Part shown: positions 26,706 through 36,027 of the stretch, piece after piece
Layout of the letters: every line of letters begins with the position of its first letter
How positions within the stretch are numbered: position 1 is the stretch's first letter
The notes under the pieces: model-generated
Database searches by the model: none
Told to the model about the DNA's origin: nothing
Seen by the model: the letters and a program-made list of their open reading frames with translations, nothing else
Origin: Rhodomicrobium sp. R_RK_3
GTDB lineage: Bacteria; Pseudomonadota; Alphaproteobacteria; Rhizobiales; Rhodomicrobiaceae
Assembly: GCF_002198715.1 (NCBI RefSeq)
Contig: NZ_MWLK01000012.1
Location: 1 to 57,383 of the forward strand
DNA length: 57,383 nucleotides
Reading direction: 5' to 3'
Made by a program: the position numbers and the translations under genes

Positions 26706-27419
26706 ATGGTCGGAAAGCTTCTGCTGCGCGGCATGATCGCCGGCGTCGTCGCCGGTCTCATCGCCTTCGGTTTCGCGCGCCTTTACGGCGAGCCGGCCGT
26801 CGACCGCGCCATCGCCTTCGAGGAGCAGACGAGCCAGGCCAAGGGCGAAGCGCCCGGGGAGGAGCTGGTCAGCCGCACCACACAGGCCGGCATCGGCCTT
26901 GCCACCGCGCTGGTGGTGTTCTGCGCGTCGGTCGGCGGGCTGTTCTCGCTGGTTTTCGCCTTCGTCTACGGCCGCCTGGGGCCGCTTAGGGCGCGCTCGA
27001 CCGCTGCCCTGCTCGCGCTCGGCGCCTTCATCGCGATCGCGCTCGTGCCGCTGATGAAATACCCGGCCAATCCGCCCGCCGTCGGCGACCCCGAGACCAT
27101 CGGCGCGCGGACGGAGCTGTTCATGGTGATGCTGATCATTTCTCTGCTGGCGCTGGTGCTGGCGGTGCTGACGGCGCGGCGATACTGGTCGCAATGGGGC
27201 GGCTGGAACGCCTCCATGCTGGCGGGAGGGCTGTTCCTCGCCATTGTCGGCGTCGCCCATTTCGCGCTGCCGCCGATCAACGAAGTGCCGGAAAATTTCT
27301 CCGCCGATGTGCTGTGGCAGTTCCGGGTGGCCGTGCTCGGCATCCAGTTCCTGCTCTGGTCGACGCTGGGCCTGCTGTTCGGCGTCCTCGCCGAGCGCAG
27401 TCTGGCCGAGCGCAGGTGA
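26706..27419 (+). CDS. cbtA: cobalt transporter subunit CbtA
   Basis: A 237-residue inner-membrane protein with five to six hydrophobic segments. The N-terminal GKLLLRGMIAGVVAGLIAFGFARLYGEPAVDRAI is typical of CbtA, and the C-terminal part has FALPPINEVPENFSADVLWQFRVAVLG. An AAGGAG ribosome site precedes the ATG. It is co-transcribed with cbtB under the B12 riboswitch and is the probable membrane channel of the cobalt uptake pair. Confidence 0.93.
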   Translation: MVGKLLLRGMIAGVVAGLIAFGFARLYGEPAVDRAIAFEEQTSQAKGEAPGEELVSRTTQAGIGLATALVVFCASVGGLFSLVFAFVYGRLGPLRARSTAALLALGAFIAIALVPLMKYPANPPAVGDPETIGARTELFMVMLIISLLALVLAVLTARRYWSQWGGWNASMLAGGLFLAIVGVAHFALPPINEVPENFSADVLWQFRVAVLGIQFLLWSTLGLLFGVLAERSLAERR

Positions 27420-27433
27420 GCCTGCCACCGATC

Positions 27434-27542
27434 GTCGTCCCGGACACCGCGAAGCGGTGAGCCGGGACCCAATCCCGGATCAGCAAACACTGCGGCAAGT
27501 GGAGAGGCGAGCAGGCCCCGGCTCCTGACCGCCGGGGCGACG
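27434..27542. repeat. dispersed palindromic element, family B
   Basis: About 109 bases beginning GTCCCGGAC and ending GCCGGGGCGAC, with internal inverted segments and the core CTGCGGCAAG...GGAG. A near-identical element lies at 43679-43785 and partial copies at 36028-36079 and 1-40. It fills the gap after cbtA. Confidence 0.85.
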
Positions 27543-27584
27543 GCATAGAGCTCATAGGGCCTCGCCAATGATCGGCGTTGACGC

Positions 27585-28046
27585 CTATTCCGCCGGCTGG
27601 CGGACGGGTGCGCGCGAGGCTTCGATCTGGGCGATCGCGTCTTCGACGGCGTCGAAGACCAGCAGTGTGGAGGCGTGCCGCGCCTTATAATCCTTCACCG
27701 GCTCGAGCATGGCCAGATCCGCCCATTTGCCCGATGGCGGCTCGCCGCCCTCTTTCAGCATCCGCCGCATCTGCGCCCCGATTTCGCGCAGCTCGGACGC
27801 CGTCGCGCCGATAATATGCGACCCCATCACCGAAGCCGAGCTCTGGCCGAGCAGGCAGGCTTTGACGTCCTGGCCATAATCCGTCACCACCTCGCCATCC
27901 ATGCTAAGATCGACGGTAATCCGCGACCCGCACAGTTTCGAATGCGCGCGGGCGGTGGCGCCGGGTGCGGCAAGGCGCTGCGTGCGCGGAATGTTCGCTG
28001 CGAGTTCGAGAATGCGTCCGTTATAAAGATCGTCAAGATTGACCAT
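27585..28046 (-). CDS. iron-sulfur cluster assembly scaffold (IscU/NifU N-terminal-like)
   Basis: A 153-residue IscU-fold protein. Two of the usual three cluster-binding cysteines are present, in HSKLCGSRITVDL and DVKACLLGQSSASVM; at the third position the sequence reads VKDYKARHASTLL, with His instead of Cys. It resembles the alphaproteobacterial scaffold-like group that stands apart from suf and isc operons. An upstream ATG at 28085 is possible but the ATG at 28046 gives the family N-terminus (MVNLDDLYNGRILELA). It is divergent from folE. Confidence 0.88.
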   Translation of the reverse strand: MVNLDDLYNGRILELAANIPRTQRLAAPGATARAHSKLCGSRITVDLSMDGEVVTDYGQDVKACLLGQSSASVMGSHIIGATASELREIGAQMRRMLKEGGEPPSGKWADLAMLEPVKDYKARHASTLLVFDAVEDAIAQIEASRAPVRQPAE

Positions 28047-28303
28047 GCGTGAAACCAAGGGTCCAGCGTTTGCTTGAAGCAGCATTGAGGTAAGATTATA
28101 TCATGGGGCGCTGCATGCAACCGCAGCGGGGCGAAAAGACGTATCTGGGCATGTAAGCGGCTGACAGGGCGCGGTAAATAGGACCGGCGACCGGATGCCG
28201 CGAATTTGATCGGACAGGCAGTCGGGCATCCGGAGGAGACGTCTCTCAGAATCTCTCAGGGCGCAGGCATCGCCGCGCGAACGATAATGATAAGGGCAAT
28301 CTC

Positions 28304-28969
28304 ATGAGTGCAGTCTCCAATGAGGTCCAGGCAGGGAACGGCCGCGTCGTCAAAACCGCCGCCAAACGGCCTGAGGACCAGGACGCGCCGCCGACGCGTG
28401 CCGAAGCCGAGGCGGCCGTGCGCACTCTCATCCGCTATTCCGGCGACCATCCCGACCGCGAGGGTCTGCGCGACACGCCGCGCCGCGTCGTCGACTCCTA
28501 TGCCGAATTCTTCTCCGGCTATGCGCAGGACCCGATCGAGGTGCTCTCCCGCACTTTCGAGGAGGTGCATGGCTATGACGATCTGGTCATGGTGCGCGAC
28601 ATCCGGCTGGAATCGCATTGCGAGCACCATATGCTGCCCATTCTCGGCGTTGCCCATGTCGCCTATCTGCCGCAGAAGCGCGTGGTCGGCATTTCGAAGC
28701 TTGCCCGCGTCATCGATATTTTCGCCAAGCGGCTGCAGACGCAGGAGACCATGACGGCGCAGATCGCCGAGGCCATCGAGAATGCGCTCAAGCCGCGCGG
28801 CGTCGCCATCCTGATCGATGCGCTGCATCAATGCATGACCACGCGCGGTGTGCATAAATCCAACGCCTCGACCATCACCACGCGCTTCACCGGCGTGTTC
28901 GCCGAGAATGCCGATTACCGCGACCGTTTCATGATGATGATCCAGGGCCCGCGCATCCAAGCCGGCTGA
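28304..28969 (+). CDS. folE: GTP cyclohydrolase I (FolE)
   Basis: A 221-residue enzyme of normal length, with a poorly conserved N-terminal 40 residues. The zinc site lies in [14 protein letters not shown] (Cys and His ligands) with the partner cysteine in [13 protein letters not shown], and the substrate loop in [24 protein letters not shown]. It turns GTP into dihydroneopterin triphosphate at the start of folate synthesis. hisI follows 45 bases downstream in the same direction, a pairing common in Rhizobiales. Confidence 0.97.
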   Translation: MSAVSNEVQAGNGRVVKTAAKRPEDQDAPPTRAEAEAAVRTLIRYSGDHPDREGLRDTPRRVVDSYAEFFSGYAQDPIEVLSRTFEEVHGYDDLVMVRDIRLESHCEHHMLPILGVAHVAYLPQKRVVGISKLARVIDIFAKRLQTQETMTAQIAEAIENALKPRGVAILIDALHQCMTTRGVHKSNASTITTRFTGVFAENADYRDRFMMMIQGPRIQAG

Positions 28970-29014
28970 GGCGGCGGCCCGCTCCCAAGATATAGAGAAG
29001 AAGGCAGGCACGCC

Positions 29015-29428
29015 ATGAGCGCCCCGACCGACGCGCCATCCAAGCTGGCGCTGGAAAGCGGCACCGATTTCACCCCCCGCTTCGACGGCAACGGGCTGCT
29101 CGCGGCCATCGTCGCCGAGGCGTCGAGCGGCGATGTGCTGATGTTCGCCTATATGAACGCCGACGCGCTGGCCCGCACGCTGGAGACCGGCGAGGCGCAT
29201 TTCTGGAGCCGGTCGCGCGGCGCGCTCTGGCGCAAGGGCGAAAGCAGCGGCAACGTGCTGCGCGTCGTCGAGATGCGCACCGATTGCGACCAGGATTGCC
29301 TGCTGCTGCGCGTCGAACTCACCGGCGGCGGCGCCGCCTGCCATACGGGCCGGAAGTCCTGCTTTTATCGCCGCGTCGAGCTGGGCCGCGCAAAGACCGA
29401 GGGACGGCAGCTCAGCTTTCTGGATTGA
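29015..29428 (+). CDS. hisI: phosphoribosyl-AMP cyclohydrolase (HisI)
   Basis: A 137-residue HisI. The core begins [34 protein letters not shown], the Mg-binding aspartates lie in [13 protein letters not shown], and the zinc cysteines in CDQDC and [11 protein letters not shown]. It opens the purine ring of phosphoribosyl-AMP in the third step of histidine synthesis. It is single-domain, not fused to HisE. The start follows AGAAGG and the gene is probably co-transcribed with folE. Confidence 0.96.
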   Translation: MSAPTDAPSKLALESGTDFTPRFDGNGLLAAIVAEASSGDVLMFAYMNADALARTLETGEAHFWSRSRGALWRKGESSGNVLRVVEMRTDCDQDCLLLRVELTGGGAACHTGRKSCFYRRVELGRAKTEGRQLSFLD

Positions 29429-29461
29429 GCGACCGCGCGGGCCGCAGCCGGCACTCCTAAA

Positions 29462-29563
29462 CGAAATCCCACGAAGGCGGGGCCAGTACGCCGCAGCGTG
29501 GTTGAGCGGAATGCGATTCTCGAGTTTTTGATTACTGGATCCCCGCCTTCGCGGGGATTTCGA
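29462..29563. repeat. dispersed palindromic element, family A
   Basis: The ends are inverted: an AAATCCC..GGCGGGG..CCAGTA arm and a TACTGGATCCCCGCCTTCGCGGGGATTT arm. Related elements are at 34819-34925, 42707-42815 and 50869-50952. It lies between the convergent hisI and histidine kinase genes. Confidence 0.85.
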
Positions 29564-29603
29564 AAAGCGACCGACCAACCGGGCCCACTTTGCCTCTTCC
29601 CGC

Positions 29604-30992
29604 CTAAGCCCCGGCCTTCGCCGCGCAAGGAAACTCGATTTCGAAACACGCCCCGCCGAGCGTGGACCTGCCGGCGTTGATGCGACCCTTATGCAGCTCG
29701 ACCGTCTTCTTCACGATCGCGAGCCCTAGCCCGACGCCGTCGCCGGACGCGGAGCCTTTGCGGAACGGCTCGAACAATGCATCGGGCGGCGAGAGCGGCA
29801 CGCCGCCGCCGCTATCCTCCACTCTGAGCAGGAAGCCGGGGCCGCAGGTGATCAGGATGCGCGTGCCGGCCGGCGTGTGCTTGATGGCGTTTTCGATGAG
29901 ATTGCGGGTCGCCTCGCGGATCGAGGTCAGGTCGCCCATGAAGCGCTCCTCGCCCCTGACCGCGATCTCGACTTCGCAGCCGCGCTGGCCGATCAGCGGC
30001 CTGAGGCTGTGGACCGCGTCGTCGGCGGCCTGGACCAGATCGACCTCCTCGCGGCAGGGGGTGCGCATGGCCTCGATGCGGCCGAGCTGCAAGGTGCGGT
30101 TGACCAGATCGGCCATGCCGGCGACGTCGCGCTCGAGCCGCCGCGCGCCCTCGCCGGGCATGCGGCCGAGCTCGAGCAGCATCAGCGCCAATGGCGTGCG
30201 CAGCTCGTGCGAGGCGTGCAGGATCAGCCGCTGCTGGGTCACCAGCAGGTCCTGATAGGTGCCGAGCAGCCGGTTGATGGCGGCGACGAAACAGGCGGTT
30301 TCATAGGGCACGTTGCGGTCGTCGATCTGGAAGCTGCCGGCCCTCGCATCGATCGCCTGGGCCTGATCCGCCGCCACCTGCAAGGGCTTCAGCGACTGGC
30401 GCACCGTCAGGATGGCGACCGGGAAGGCGACGAGGACGATGGGCAGGATCGGGATCCAGACATCCTTGGCGAGTTCCACGAGCAGCACCCAGAGCCGGCG
30501 CCATTCCGGGTCGCCGAGGGTCGCGACCTCCACCCAGACCACCTGACCGCCCGACGGCCAGGGCGCGCCGCCGGCGATGTGGAATTCCTCGCCGCCTTCG
30601 GCGATGCGGAACCAGTTGAAGGGCGCCGCCGAAATCCGCGCCGGCGGCGGCATGAGGTTGGACAGGATCTGCCCGTTGCGCTCGCCGATCCGCCGCCCGA
30701 ACGGGTCGATGATGCGGAACGCGTAGCGGGGCGCGGCGCTCTCGGCGTAATAGGCCGGGATGCGGGCTTCATCCAGCACCAGGGCGCCGCCCGGTCCCCG
30801 ATGCAGCAGGGCGCCGACCGTGCGCACTTCGATATCGACATAGTTGCGCGCGAAAAACGCATGGTCGCCGAGATTTTCGTAGAGGCAGGCGCCGACCTGC
30901 ACGGCGATGATGAGCCCGAACACCGCCGCCAACCGCAGGCCGATGGCCGCCGCCAGACTTCTCCGGACACTGGCCGCGCGCGCCGGCAACAT
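29604..30992 (-). CDS. sensor histidine kinase of an OmpR-type two-component system
   Basis: A 462-residue membrane kinase. Transmembrane helices at about 16-37 and 168-197 bracket a periplasmic sensor of some 130 residues. HAMP-like linker, then the HisKA domain with phospho-acceptor H262 in LHASHELRTPLALML, and HATPase motifs NLIENAIKHTP, VEDSGGGVPL and GVGLGLAIVKKTVELH. Its ATG directly abuts the stop of the response regulator gene, so the pair is one operon. The divergent multicopper oxidase and SCO genes make copper or an extracellular redox signal a plausible stimulus, but this is inference. Confidence 0.94.
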   Translation of the reverse strand: MLPARAASVRRSLAAAIGLRLAAVFGLIIAVQVGACLYENLGDHAFFARNYVDIEVRTVGALLHRGPGGALVLDEARIPAYYAESAAPRYAFRIIDPFGRRIGERNGQILSNLMPPPARISAAPFNWFRIAEGGEEFHIAGGAPWPSGGQVVWVEVATLGDPEWRRLWVLLVELAKDVWIPILPIVLVAFPVAILTVRQSLKPLQVAADQAQAIDARAGSFQIDDRNVPYETACFVAAINRLLGTYQDLLVTQQRLILHASHELRTPLALMLLELGRMPGEGARRLERDVAGMADLVNRTLQLGRIEAMRTPCREEVDLVQAADDAVHSLRPLIGQRGCEVEIAVRGEERFMGDLTSIREATRNLIENAIKHTPAGTRILITCGPGFLLRVEDSGGGVPLSPPDALFEPFRKGSASGDGVGLGLAIVKKTVELHKGRINAGRSTLGGACFEIEFPCAAKAGA

Positions 30993-31676
30993 TCAGCCCG
31001 CTTCCTCCAACGCGTAGCCGGCGCCCCACACCGTCCGGATCGTCATGCCGGTGTCGGCGCGGCGCAATTCCGAGCGCAGCCGCGAAATGCCCTGCTCGAT
31101 GGCGTTCGGCGTCACCTCCTTGCTGAAATCATAGAGGGCGGATTCCAGCGTCTCCTTCGACACCACATTGCCGAGCTTGCGCGCCAGCACCGAGAGCAGG
31201 CGCTGCTCGACGCGGCGCAGCTTCAGTTGCACGCCGTGGGCGCGCACATCCCCGGTCGAGCAATCGATGGCGAGGGCGCCGGCGGAAATCTCTGCATGCT
31301 CCAGCGCGCGCGGCCGGCGCAGGATGGCGCGGGCCCGCGCGATCAGCTCGCTGGCATGGAAGGGTTTGACGAGGCAATCGTCCGCGCCGACGTCGAAGGC
31401 CCGGATGCGGTCGTCGAGCGAGACGCGGGCGGTGATGATGAGGATGGGCGTCGCATCGCTGGCGGCGCGGCGGTTGCGGACCAGATCGATGCCGTCGCCG
31501 TCCGGCAGGCCGAGATCGATGATGTAGAAATCGAAACTGCCGACCGAGGCGAACTGCCCGAACTCCTCGGCGCTGCGCGTGGCCGTCACGCAAAATCCGG
31601 CATCGCCCAGATAGTCCGCCAAAAGGCGAGCCATCCGCGCGTGATCTTCGACAAGCAATGCGCGTGAACCCAGCAT
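30993..31676 (-). CDS. OmpR/PhoB-family response regulator
   Basis: A 227-residue regulator. The receiver domain (1-115) has the acidic pocket ED at 10-11 and the phospho-acceptor D54 in DFYIIDLGLPDGDG, with the conserved lysine in CLVKPFHASEL. Residues about 125-225 are the winged-helix DNA-binding domain (LRRVEQRLLSVLARKLGNVVSKETLESALY, and the terminal TVWGAGYALEE). It is transcribed before the kinase, and divergently from the multicopper oxidase gene, which it may control. Confidence 0.95.
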   Translation of the reverse strand: MLGSRALLVEDHARMARLLADYLGDAGFCVTATRSAEEFGQFASVGSFDFYIIDLGLPDGDGIDLVRNRRAASDATPILIITARVSLDDRIRAFDVGADDCLVKPFHASELIARARAILRRPRALEHAEISAGALAIDCSTGDVRAHGVQLKLRRVEQRLLSVLARKLGNVVSKETLESALYDFSKEVTPNAIEQGISRLRSELRRADTGMTIRTVWGAGYALEEAG

Positions 31677-32408
31677 GTCTACTCACGAGAATTGAAGCCT
31701 GTGGCCTTCGCGGGGATCGGTGTCAGCCCGGGCGGAACCACACTCAATTGGTGCTTCACTTGCCTCAATTGAAAAACGTAGAAACGTCCCATTCGGCCAC
31801 CCGACAGAGGTCTCATGGCTGGCGGCCGACTGTCTGATACCCGGTCCGCGCATCCGACTGAGGTCTCATACCTCGCAGCCGATGGTCTGTGCCCCCGCCG
31901 CGCGGTAACCGCTCGACGACCGCCGGACGGCTTCCGCGCGGCCGCCTCCGGCATTATCGCACTTGGCGAATTCCCCCCGCCCAACGCCTCGCAGGCATTT
32001 CGAGACTGCTGCGACCTTAGGCTTCCCGAGGCGCAAAACCGGCCTCCGGGCCCTCCCGAATGTGTCAGGACTTTGTCAGTTCTTGGCCGAATACTGAGGG
32101 GCAGTTGGAAGGTGGGGGGCATTGGCTTTGGGCAAAATCATTCGGAATCAATAGGCAACAGCAGAATTCCAGCCGCCGCGAGCCGCGGGGACGCCCGGCA
32201 TTTTCCGGGCCGGCTGAGAGCGATTTGAGAACAGGTCAGGGCGGCGTTCGGACTTGGCGGCGCCGCCCGGCCTCAACCCAGCGCATGCCGAGCCGTCACC
32301 AGACCTCCGGCTCGGCGTGCGCTCGCGGGTTGCACCCGCATGGCGGCGAAAGGCGCACTCGCCATCATCAGTCTCAACGGTCAGCGCAACCTCCTGACGG
32401 AGATCACG
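31677..32408. other. 730-base region between response regulator and multicopper oxidase; imperfect direct repeat
   Basis: No convincing protein gene. Two imperfect copies of about 40 bases sharing CCGAC(A/T)GAGGTCTCAT lie at 31795-31836 and 31848-31890. Any operators of the flanking two-component system should be here, but I see no clear box. Confidence 0.5.
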
Positions 32409-34754
32409 ATGTATCTAAAACGATCTGCTCCCAAAAACCGATTGAGGGAGGCGCAGAAATCCCGCGATAACAGAGCGGAGATCGTTCGCGCGCTCAGCCT
32501 TGGCGAGGTGACCAAGCGCGATCTGCTGAAAATGGGCATCTTCACCGTCGCCGGAACGCTGGCGCTGAAAAACGGGCTCAGCCCGTTCGCCCGCAGCGCC
32601 TATGGCGCCATCCCGGTCGGCACGCCGCCGAGCCCGCTTTTCGGCGCCCAGCGCTTCACCCAGGAATTTCGCCGGCTGCCGGTCACGCCGACCTATCCGC
32701 TTACCTCGATCAATGTGAACGGCAAGACCGAGGTGGTCTGGCCGACCGCCGCGAACCAGTTCCTCAACGGCAAGCAGAATTCTTGGCACGAGGAATTCAC
32801 GGCGGCGCAGAATCTCGGCTTCACCAATCCCTTCGTCAATCCGCTCACCAAGCGCGGTCCGGTCGAGGGACGCCCGCCGGGGCCCTATTTCGCGCATCAG
32901 CGCTGGGACGAGTTTTTGCCGGTGGACGGCCATGTGCTCTCGATCGGCCAGGTCGGGCCGGGCCTCAGCTTCCACGACAAGTTCCCCTATGCGGAACCCA
33001 ACGCCATCTGGTCGTTCGGCTTCGGCGGCCTTGGCACGAAGGGCTCGCTGCCGCCGCCCCTGACCAAGGTCCGCTACGGCTCGCCGGTCTTGACCCGCAT
33101 CTACAACAGCGTGCCGGTCGACCGGGCGGAGAATTACGGTTTTGGCCGCAACGAATTCGCGTCGCACAACCACAATGCGCATAATGGCTCCGGCAGCGAC
33201 GGCGCCCAGAACGCGCATTTCTTCCCCGGCCAATTCTACGACTATCACTGGGGCACCTGCCTCGCCCGCCACGACACCATCAACACCGACGCGGCCGACC
33301 GCCGCTCCTGGGGTATCGATGAGTATGGCGAGGCCACCGTCCCCGTCGCCGGCGATTACCGGGAATCGCAGCACACTTTGTGGCACCACGATCACCGTTT
33401 CTTCTTCACGGCCGAGAACGTCTATAAGGGCCATCTCGGCATGCTGAACTATTACGGTGCGCGCGACCGCGGCCATGAGCTGAAGAATGACGGCCTTAAC
33501 CTGCGGCTTCCGAGCGGCTCGCTGCTGCCCTGGGGCAATGTCGATTTCGACGTCAACCTGATCATCTCCGACTTCGCGCTCGACCAGCAGGGCCAGCTTT
33601 TCTTCGACATCTTCGACACGGACGGCTTCCTCGGCGACCGCATCCTGGTGAACTCCACCTATGCGCCGGTGATGAAGGTCTTGCCGCGCAAATACCGCTT
33701 CCGCCTCTTGTCGGCAGGCATGTCGCGCTTCATCTGCCTGGCGCTGTCCGGCCCGACCGGCTCGGCGGTGCCGATCCAGGTGATCGCCAATGACGGCAAT
33801 TTGCTGGTGCATCCGGTGACGGTCTCCCAGCTCATCGAGCAGGGCACCGCCGAGCGGTTCGACATCATCGTCGACTTCTCGAAATTCCGGATCGGCGACA
33901 AGCTGCATCTGGTCAATCTGGAAGAGCATCAGGACGGGCGCGGACCGAAAGGCCCGATCAGCCTCAAGGACGCGCTGGCCGGCAAGTCGAACGACCCGGC
34001 GGTCGGCCCGGTGATGCAGTTCCTCGTTTCGCAATCCGTCGAGAGCGTCGATCAGCCCGGCTTCATCTGGACGACGCAGAACATGAACGACCGCAGCCAA
34101 GTGCCGCTGACGCTCACCGAGCAGATCCCGCTCGTCGAGCCGACCCGCACGCGCCTCTTGGAGTTCGGGCGCTCCGGCGCTCCCTTCGACGGCTGCACGC
34201 CCGATTGCGGCGGCAATGAAAGCATGCCCTGGACGATCAAGGTCGAGGGCCAGACGGCGCATTACATGAACGCCAACCGCGTTTCGCTGCTGTTCCCGAA
34301 GCCGGGCGATGTCGAGCACATCACCTTGAAGAACGGCGGCGGCGGCTGGGATCACCCGATCCATCTGCATTTCGAGGAGAGCGTCACCTTCGCCCGGACG
34401 GGGCCGCTCACGCTCGGGCCGCTCGAGAAACTGGCGCGCAAGGACGTCTGGCGTCTCGGCGCCGCCGGTTCGGTGACCTTCCAGACCCGCTTCAGCGAGT
34501 TCGGCGGCGCCTATGTCACCCACTGCCACAACACCGTGCATGAGGATTTCGCTCTGCTCATGCGCTACCAGGTGCTGAAGGCGGACAATGGCAGCGGCGA
34601 CCCGTTCGTCGGCGTCAGCCTGACGCCGAACCCGACGCCCGATGGGGTGACGTTCCTGACGCCGGAAATCCTGCCGGAAGGCGATCCGCGCAGCGCCACC
34701 TTCCAGAAGGTCACCGACAATAGCGGTGGCGGCGGTGGCAAAGGCAAAGGCTGA
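32409..34754 (+). CDS. multicopper oxidase, exported, large CotA-like type
   Basis: A 781-residue multicopper oxidase. All four copper motifs are present: H253/H255 (HNHNAHNGSGSDG), H327/H329 (LWHHDH), H649-H654 (HPIHLH) and H705-C706-H707 with H711 (HCHNTVHEDF). The residue five after H711 is Leu716 where CotA-type enzymes have a methionine axial ligand. An N-terminal TKRDLLKMGIFTVAGTLAL (about 35-54) resembles a Tat signal with Lys for the first Arg. The enzyme oxidises a phenol or metal such as Mn(II) or Cu(I) with reduction of oxygen to water; substrate unknown. The tail is Gly/Lys-rich. ATG 32409 follows GGAG. SCO-cytochrome fusion gene follows. Confidence 0.9.
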   Translation: MYLKRSAPKNRLREAQKSRDNRAEIVRALSLGEVTKRDLLKMGIFTVAGTLALKNGLSPFARSAYGAIPVGTPPSPLFGAQRFTQEFRRLPVTPTYPLTSINVNGKTEVVWPTAANQFLNGKQNSWHEEFTAAQNLGFTNPFVNPLTKRGPVEGRPPGPYFAHQRWDEFLPVDGHVLSIGQVGPGLSFHDKFPYAEPNAIWSFGFGGLGTKGSLPPPLTKVRYGSPVLTRIYNSVPVDRAENYGFGRNEFASHNHNAHNGSGSDGAQNAHFFPGQFYDYHWGTCLARHDTINTDAADRRSWGIDEYGEATVPVAGDYRESQHTLWHHDHRFFFTAENVYKGHLGMLNYYGARDRGHELKNDGLNLRLPSGSLLPWGNVDFDVNLIISDFALDQQGQLFFDIFDTDGFLGDRILVNSTYAPVMKVLPRKYRFRLLSAGMSRFICLALSGPTGSAVPIQVIANDGNLLVHPVTVSQLIEQGTAERFDIIVDFSKFRIGDKLHLVNLEEHQDGRGPKGPISLKDALAGKSNDPAVGPVMQFLVSQSVESVDQPGFIWTTQNMNDRSQVPLTLTEQIPLVEPTRTRLLEFGRSGAPFDGCTPDCGGNESMPWTIKVEGQTAHYMNANRVSLLFPKPGDVEHITLKNGGGGWDHPIHLHFEESVTFARTGPLTLGPLEKLARKDVWRLGAAGSVTFQTRFSEFGGAYVTHCHNTVHEDFALLMRYQVLKADNGSGDPFVGVSLTPNPTPDGVTFLTPEILPEGDPRSATFQKVTDNSGGGGGKGKG

Positions 34755-34818
34755 GCCGGCGCTTCCCGACTGAGAAGCGTCTGGGGCGAGGAGGATCCTT
34801 GCCCTAGACACACCAGAC

Positions 34819-34925
34819 GAGATCTCCGCGCAGGCGGGGATCCAGTATTCACAAACTCGAAATTGGCTTTCTGCTCAACCGCTTATGCTGCGGCGTACTG
34901 GATCCCCGCCTGCGCGGGGATTTCG
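34819..34925. repeat. dispersed palindromic element, family A
   Basis: Inverted end arms built on CGCGCAGGCGGGGATCCAGTA and TACTGGATCCCCGCCTGCGCG, with a TATGCTGCGGCG centre. Lies between the oxidase and the SCO gene, possibly affecting their joint mRNA. Confidence 0.88.
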
Positions 34926-34943
34926 AAGATCAAGGGGATGCAT

Positions 34944-35996
34944 ATGTTCGGACAGCGACGAGTGACCAGCCGGAAACGCGCCACGTTAAGTCACGCCAAA
35001 TTGCGTTGGCGCGGCCTCGTCCATCGTCTCGGCCGCGCATTGCCGATCCTCGCCATCCTCGCGCTGATGGCAGCCTCCCAGACCGCCGCCGCCGCGCCGC
35101 AGAACTCGCGCTTCTCGCCGAAATATTTTACCGACGTCATGGTCACCACCCATGAGGGCAAGACCGTTCCCTTCTACGAGGGCCTGCTCAAGGGCAAGAA
35201 GGTCGTCATCAACTTCATCTACACCAATTGCAACGACATCTGCCCGCTGCAGACCGCGCGCATGGCGCAGCTCCGCCAGCGCCTCGGCGACCTCGTCGGG
35301 CGCGATTTCTTCATCTATTCCATCACCATGGACCCGGAGCACGACACGCCCGAAGTGCTGAACGCCTATGCCGATGCGTTCGGCGCGGGCGGCGGCTGGC
35401 TGTTCATCACCGGCAATCCGGGCGATATCGAAAAGATCCGCTGGCGCCTCGGCGAGCGCAGCCGCGAACTGTTCGAGCACCGCAACGACCTGGTGCTCGG
35501 CAATGACGAGACCGGCGAGTGGTCGCGCTCCTCGGTATTCGAGGAATATGACGTCGCCGTCGAGGAAATCCGCCAGCTCGATCCGGTCTATTTCCAGACC
35601 AAGCGCACCGCCCTGCCGGCCAATCAGGCGCCGACCGACAAAGGCTTGCGCCTCGACCGCCAGGCCGGCGAGGCGCTCTACATGCGAGGCTGCGCCATCT
35701 GCCATTCGATCGGCGACGGCAACGCCATCGGCCCCGATCTGAAAGACCTCACCAAGCGCCGCGAGCGGGCCTGGCTGTCGCGCTTCCTGCTGCACCCGGT
35801 CGAGATGCGCGAGCAGAAGGACCCGATCACGATGGAGCTGCTGGCGCAGTACAACAACATCAAGATGCCCAATCTCAGCCTGACGCCGGACGACGTCACC
35901 GACCTGCTGCAATATATCGAGGTCCGCTCGCAGGCGCATGACCGCAAGGAGATCGACGGCAAGGCCGGCCCCGGTGCCCATGACGGTCCAGGCTAA
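34944..35996 (+). CDS. SCO1/SenC family protein fused to a cytochrome c domain
   Basis: A 350-residue exported protein. A signal peptide or anchor covers about 26-51. Residues 55-215 are a SCO/thioredoxin fold with the copper CxxxC at C96-C100 (TNCNDICP) and a DPEHDTPEVL segment; H179 is a candidate third copper ligand. Residues about 235-330 are a cytochrome c domain with haem site C250-A-I-C253-H254 and likely axial M308. SCO proteins deliver copper or act as thiol-redox factors; the haem suggests electron transfer. ATG 34944 follows AGGGG, and another ATG lies two codons earlier. It follows the multicopper oxidase gene and may supply its copper or take its electrons. Confidence 0.9.
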   Translation: MFGQRRVTSRKRATLSHAKLRWRGLVHRLGRALPILAILALMAASQTAAAAPQNSRFSPKYFTDVMVTTHEGKTVPFYEGLLKGKKVVINFIYTNCNDICPLQTARMAQLRQRLGDLVGRDFFIYSITMDPEHDTPEVLNAYADAFGAGGGWLFITGNPGDIEKIRWRLGERSRELFEHRNDLVLGNDETGEWSRSSVFEEYDVAVEEIRQLDPVYFQTKRTALPANQAPTDKGLRLDRQAGEALYMRGCAICHSIGDGNAIGPDLKDLTKRRERAWLSRFLLHPVEMREQKDPITMELLAQYNNIKMPNLSLTPDDVTDLLQYIEVRSQAHDRKEIDGKAGPGAHDGPG

Positions 35997-36027
35997 TTCG
36001 CGAATCGGCGTCGCTGTAAATCCCTGG

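Noticed and set aside
32415-34811. Very long open frame antisense to the multicopper oxidase
   Set aside because: It is the shadow of the oxidase gene in GC-rich DNA; its translation has no domain character, whereas the plus strand holds all four copper motifs.
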